Below, piece by piece: positions 59,540-64,000 of a stretch of DNA of 64,000 bases; positions within the stretch are counted from its first letter, which is position 1, and each line of letters opens with the position of its first letter. The stretch covers positions 5,793,379 through 5,857,378 of the forward strand of contig OZ025269.1 in assembly GCA_964019165.1 (NCBI GenBank), written 5' to 3'. Origin of the DNA: Mastigias papua. Its lineage: Eukaryota > Cnidaria > Scyphozoa > Rhizostomeae > Mastigiidae. A program made the position numbers and the translations under genes. Under the pieces are notes generated by a model. It saw nothing but the letters and a program-made list of their open reading frames with translations, was not told the origin of the DNA and did not search any database.

Positions 59540-61890
59540 TTAGATGTGATCTCGAACGTCGAAAGTGCTGTACTGGGCTATTCCTTTACAAGGCCAGAAT
59601 ATGGCAGTGGATTCAAAAGCTAGAAAAATCTATGCTATTGTTTAGCGTTATGTGTCTTGTGTAACAGCTGCTTTCGATGCGTTTGTATGATAACTGTGTC
59701 AGAACTCTTCGTTGGTCGGCTAGAGATAGTCTATTGTCTATTTGTATGCAAAATAGCTGGCTTATTGTTATGTGTTCTTTAACAATAAATATATTAGTGC
59801 CACCAGCCTCCATCGGACAGTCATGCTATAATACAGGCTACTCTTATTTACATCTGCTTAACTCAAACAATACACGTGAATGACTGAGCTCTTCTGATTG
59901 GCTAGAGCTTCCAAGAGAAAATCCTATATCATTAGATGTTTGCAGGTCATATGTTACAATTAATTTTGGAATGGAATCTCGAGTGTCGTGGTTTGCCGCG
60001 CTAGCTTTCATTTGCTTAACAGATAGCAACGAAAACCCAAAACCATAAATACTGTGATGTTTATGACGAAGTTCTGACTTCAGGGTGCAAACATTGAACA
60101 CACCGTAGCATCTAGGGCCTAAGATAAATGTGGATGTGACACTCCTTGAGGAGTTGTACATCGAAAATATTGATTTGCAATTGGTCATCGAGCCTAGCAG
60201 GCGTTAGAATGTGTACTAATTATCTGTATTAACATTTGTAAACTTTTAAGTAATAGTGAGCTACGTTATTTTGCCCTGTAGATAACTGTCTAGTTTTAAG
60301 CTTCTGTCACGGCTTTTGTGTAATTTCAAGGAAAGACCACACCCACATTTTTTATTATAGTGTGCACTTGTAAGTACCTTGTATCTTAGATTCAGGGACT
60401 TAAAGACTTCCACTGGAATCGCTAATTTTACAGATTCTAAAGACCTTCTCCTACTTTAACAAATGATTGTGTTAGCTTCACACCCTAAAGAAAGGTAAAT
60501 GGATTCGACAGCTCATTTGACAATGTCCAAATTCTTCCTTGATATTTCAGAAAACAGGGTTAGCTGTTATGAATTTCTGTTTCAGATTCAACAGTTTTCT
60601 TAGACATAATAGAACATATTATTCCGACACAGAGTCTCTGTCATACTTGACTATGAGGAACATTTATTACTACAAATTGTGCTAAAAACCAGGGATATTG
60701 GTCGGGCGCAGTGTTTTAAGAATTTTCCTCTACCCCTTCCTTTTATATTTTTAATGTAACCGACAATAGTTTTCTACAAGGCTAATTGGATGGACATGGC
60801 TTGCTAATTGCAATGTTATGGACAAACCTTCTTGAACTATCCACAAGGACCTCTTCTAGGTAATATATATATATATATTTTGAGCAACATGTAGACACGT
60901 AAAGTGGAAATTGGCTAAATCAATGGCCGCAGAAGCTGTGGCAGAAGCCATATCTACATTTAGCATGAAGAAATATTGAATTTTTGCAATGAGAGAATGG
61001 CCCTTTGCAGTGATAAACAAGTAAAGGATGCCAATTGCGATCTTAGTCTATTTTTTATAATAGAATCTCTTTATATCTGACTCTTGGTTTCTTTCAACAT
61101 CACAGGTGATAAATCTCTCTCAGGCTCAGTTGTAAGAAGCCTAGAAATCCTGTTAACTAACACAAAACGAGCTGAGCGAAATATTTTAAAAAAGGCCCGG
61201 TTTATAAGATACCTAGTAATATACACCCTAAACTTTAAGAAACTTTTAGAACTACAAGGATAGAGTTAAGAAACTTTAGAAATTTCTTTGCCATTAAGAA
61301 ATTTTTCAAAACTTTTACAGCTAAAATGTGGACAGAAATTAAATCACTTTTATTACTATGTAAGCTTACATAAATACGTTTTAATTTCCAACAGTGTCTT
61401 TAAACCACCTTAGAATAAAGCAATGAATCTTTTTGGTATTTTATGTTGCTATTAGAAACTTAAGCAGAAAACTTCAGTATTTTACTTTCCAAACATATAT
61501 TACACTATTTTACTTCGAATTACAATCAAGTTAAGCTGGGACGTAAATAGCATACTTTCTTTGGGGGTGTCAGAAACTAGATATTGGCCTGCGAAGAATG
61601 AAATCTATAGCAAAAACATATGTGAAACAATATAAATATAGCGGTGTTAAAGGATTCAATTGTCCTGCAAATTGTGCAGTTTATCTCTTGGGAGGGTATC
61701 ACATCCCCCACCCCAAGATCTTTTCGCTCCTGAGGTAAGCTAACCCTATACTTGTATAAAATTGTTATACATTTAATGGAAAAACTATTGTCTTGAATGG
61801 TGTGATAGTATCTAAACTGAAATGCACAAGCCTTTTCATGTGTATTCACATTATTGTAATCCCTGGATACATGTATGGTAGCTCTCAACT
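59540..61890. other. Region upstream of DMRT, no gene recognised
   Basis: Probably contains the DMRT promoter and 5' untranslated region, but no TATA box or exon could be assigned with confidence. Minus-strand frames at 59844-60188 and 61577-61888 show no motifs. A short (TA)n tract lies at about 60862. Confidence 0.4.
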
Positions 61891-61897
61891 ATATACA

Positions 61898-62012
61898 GAG
61901 GAACCTCCATACAACGGACACAATTGGGACCAATGTTTTTGTCCTTCATTTTAAAGAGGTGTCCTTTGTATACAGGTGTCCGATGTATATAGGTGTCCGT
62001 TTATAGAGGTTT
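61898..62012 (+). mobile_element. Tc1/mariner-like MITE
   Basis: Inverted ends 'cagaggaacctccatacaac' and 'tatagaggtttcactg', with 'gtgtccg' repeats inside. The form is a widespread small MITE type in marine invertebrates. Boundaries are approximate. Confidence 0.5.
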
Positions 62013-62324
62013 CACTGTTTGCAATAAAGTTTGTGCACCCGATGAGGAAAGGAATTGGGTACACTTCCTAACGAAGCCAATGACTAAAGGCAAAGGTCTT
62101 CTCTGTTAGGTGTTAAGCAATAGACATGCCTTATATGGAGCTTCTATTTTATAGATTTATAGATGGAAGCAGTTACGGCCGTTGCATGTGTCTCTGTAAT
62201 TGTATAAAAAAACAGCAGCAGCTATTCAAATAGTCGCTCTCATTTACATTTTCATCAATCATAGCAGCACATATTCATTTCCAGTTGGTTTTAAAACTTT
62301 TCTGTGCCATCGTACATGCTGTTT

Positions 62325-62720
62325 TAGTAAGGAAACGCCCTAATAGCAACCTGCGTGTAGAAGGCCAAAAATATTTAAGAAGCTTGCACTACTAAAATTA
62401 AAATCCCACAGGAATTTGTCCATTTCGAATACTTAAATCACTGCAAATAAAGGAGAATTGGGAAACCAGCTTCATTCATAGCAGTGAAACTGGCATTAAT
62501 TATACGTAATCCATGTAGCAGTATTCCATAGAGTAGTTTGGTGTTAACGCCTTCTGTGTCTATATCATACTTTCTTCGAACCAATTACTAACCATATTTG
62601 TATGGCACCAAGTGTGTGTTTAGTTAGGGAACTATTAGGGAACCGTCAGTACTACAATGTGGTCAAAAGTGGCCCAAAACGACAGCTTCTTAAAGAATTA
62701 GAACTTGAGCTAGCTATTTA
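62325..62720 (+). repeat. 420-bp dispersed repeat, copy 4
   Basis: Contains 'gcgtgtagaaggccaaaaat', 'gaattgggaaaccagcttc' and 'gaacttgagctagctattta', matching copies 1 to 3 in order. Highly diverged. Confidence 0.55.
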
Positions 62721-62834
62721 ATAAGACAGTTTTTCATCCAGTGCTAAAAATTTCTTAGCTTATTCATGATTTCAGTACTGGAACTCTTAGAACTACTAAG
62801 CAAGAGTCTTTGAGTTTGCGTAACACTGTATTGC

Positions 62835-62837
<3 letters not shown>

Positions 62838-62928
<91 letters not shown>
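62838..62928 (+). repeat. (TA)n microsatellite
   Basis: About 90 bp of TA units without interruption. Confidence 0.96.
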
Positions 62929-62929
<1 letters not shown>

Positions 62930-62931
<2 letters not shown>

Positions 62932-64000
62932 CAGTCTCAGTAAATTTCAGTCACTGCTAAATCTCATGGTCTAATGTTCTCATGATTTAGAAATCATATA
63001 ATTCTGGCCAGAAAATAGCATAAATGATAGAGGAGCCCAAGATGCTTGATTTCGCTTGACATCGTTGCAATCATTCATAGCTGTTAGGGCATCTCTACAC
63101 TATTAGAAATATAAGCCAGACACGGAGGGCATGATTGTTCATAAAATGTGTAAGATATTGTTGTAAATGTGGCATGATTATATGAAGTTCAACGAGATAT
63201 TTGCATTTAGAACAAATAAATACCTACGTATATTATGCTACGTCCCCATTCATTTCTTGACCCAAAAGGAGATACAATGGCAAGAGTGTGTTTGTTTGAA
63301 GTGAATTTAATGCCAGTTATTGTAGCACCAGCTATCATTTTCAGTCGTTTTCTATCAAGTCAATTTATTTTATCTTTGAGCATTTCGTTGTACATGCTAA
63401 TTCCCTTATAGAGCTGTCTGACAAATGAATCTAGCTTAAATGCGACTTCTCGTAATAGCAGTAATACTTAGACGTGATTTATCGCTCGATTACAAATCCC
63501 CTATTGCTTGCACTTTCTATAAGGAGATTTTTGCTCTCATACGAGCTGGCCTAGGTCAAACATGATGTCATGAAAATAGTTTTCTTGACTTCTTAACCAA
63601 CCTGTTTGCTATATTGAGGCCTTTGAAGACCTGGACGCCAACATGACGTTAATCAAAATTTGATATCACATGAAAGTAAAAGCTGGAAAAGTTAACAGAA
63701 AATAGTCAAAAGAGTAAAAAGTAGCATAATTGCTGAATATTATCCATAAAATTACAGGGGAGGATAGAGTAGAAACATTCATTTCTCGCAGAGTCAGTAT
63801 TCAGTGGTGCTATTCCCACCCTCTGTCTATTCGGGACTTAAAAGTAGTAGGCTTAAAAGTAGTTGGCTATCGTCTGCAGGAGCAACAACATTCGAAATGT
63901 ACGGAAGAGATAAATAGCTTGCCATTTACAGGCACTACCTATGACGTGTTAGTCTGGACTGCAAAAAGTGCTCTTGAACCAGTAGCCTTGAAAATAAATG
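62930..64000. other. Non-coding, nothing recognised
   Basis: AT-rich sequence to the end of the window, with no coding frame or repeat end identified. Confidence 0.4.

Noticed and set aside
59844..60188. 114-codon minus-strand open frame upstream of DMRT
   Set aside because: No recognisable domain and no splice context. It may be untranslated leader or chance.
62026..62090. Possible copia RNase H scrap (VHFLTKPMTKG-like)
   Set aside because: Only about 20 codons of weak resemblance and no supporting neighbours.

Overview
The window looks like nuclear DNA of a marine invertebrate animal. It is AT-rich and sparse in genes, with spliced genes of metazoan type and GT-AG introns, and it is crowded with decayed transposable elements. 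The retroelement families (LINE reverse transcriptase remnants, Penelope-like elements with a GIY-YIG nuclease, copia, PIF/Harbinger, an rve-integrase element) suggest a cnidarian, perhaps an anthozoan. That assignment is an inference, because no rRNA or mitochondrial marker is present. Only two host genes can be supported, and both lie on the minus strand. || Gene 1 (23346-38182) is the mitochondrial translation initiation factor IF-2 (MTIF2). Fifteen exons with matching phases give 1,944 nt (647 codons and a stop). The first exon with the start codon and transit peptide was not found. Gene 2 (48587-59488) is a two-exon DMRT transcription factor of 470 residues with a DM domain, a DMA domain and an unusual C-terminal Cys4 zinc ribbon. 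Its single intron is 9.5 kb long and full of repeats. || Layout: 1-3040 holds no gene. 3050-3925 is a decayed rve-integrase element between inverted tandem arrays. 4696-6051 holds CAT microsatellites and two copies of a SINE-like repeat. 6228-13040 holds LINE and Penelope-like remnants, a very young LTR element with identical 1,002-bp LTRs and almost no internal region (6664-9087), and a MITE with a 34-bp minisatellite. 14171-14374 is a hAT MITE. 14414-22754 is an old copia element with matched LTRs and target-site duplication, carrying a nested PIF/Harbinger transposon (19727-22506) and smaller insertions. 23346-38182 is MTIF2, with MITEs and long TA repeats in its introns. 38600-48500 is intergenic and repeat-rich. 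48587-59488 is DMRT. 59540-64000 holds no recognised gene. || The most interesting signal is a family of five short sequences (12426, 13959, 23112, 35718, 50323) with the layout of a type-I hammerhead ribozyme. One lies downstream of a Penelope-like GIY-YIG nuclease remnant in the same orientation. Another is a 114-bp insertion with an 11-bp target-site duplication, and a related repeat elsewhere in the window lacks it. These appear to be Penelope-type ribozyme cassettes that moved as small retroposed units. All copies are decayed to some degree.
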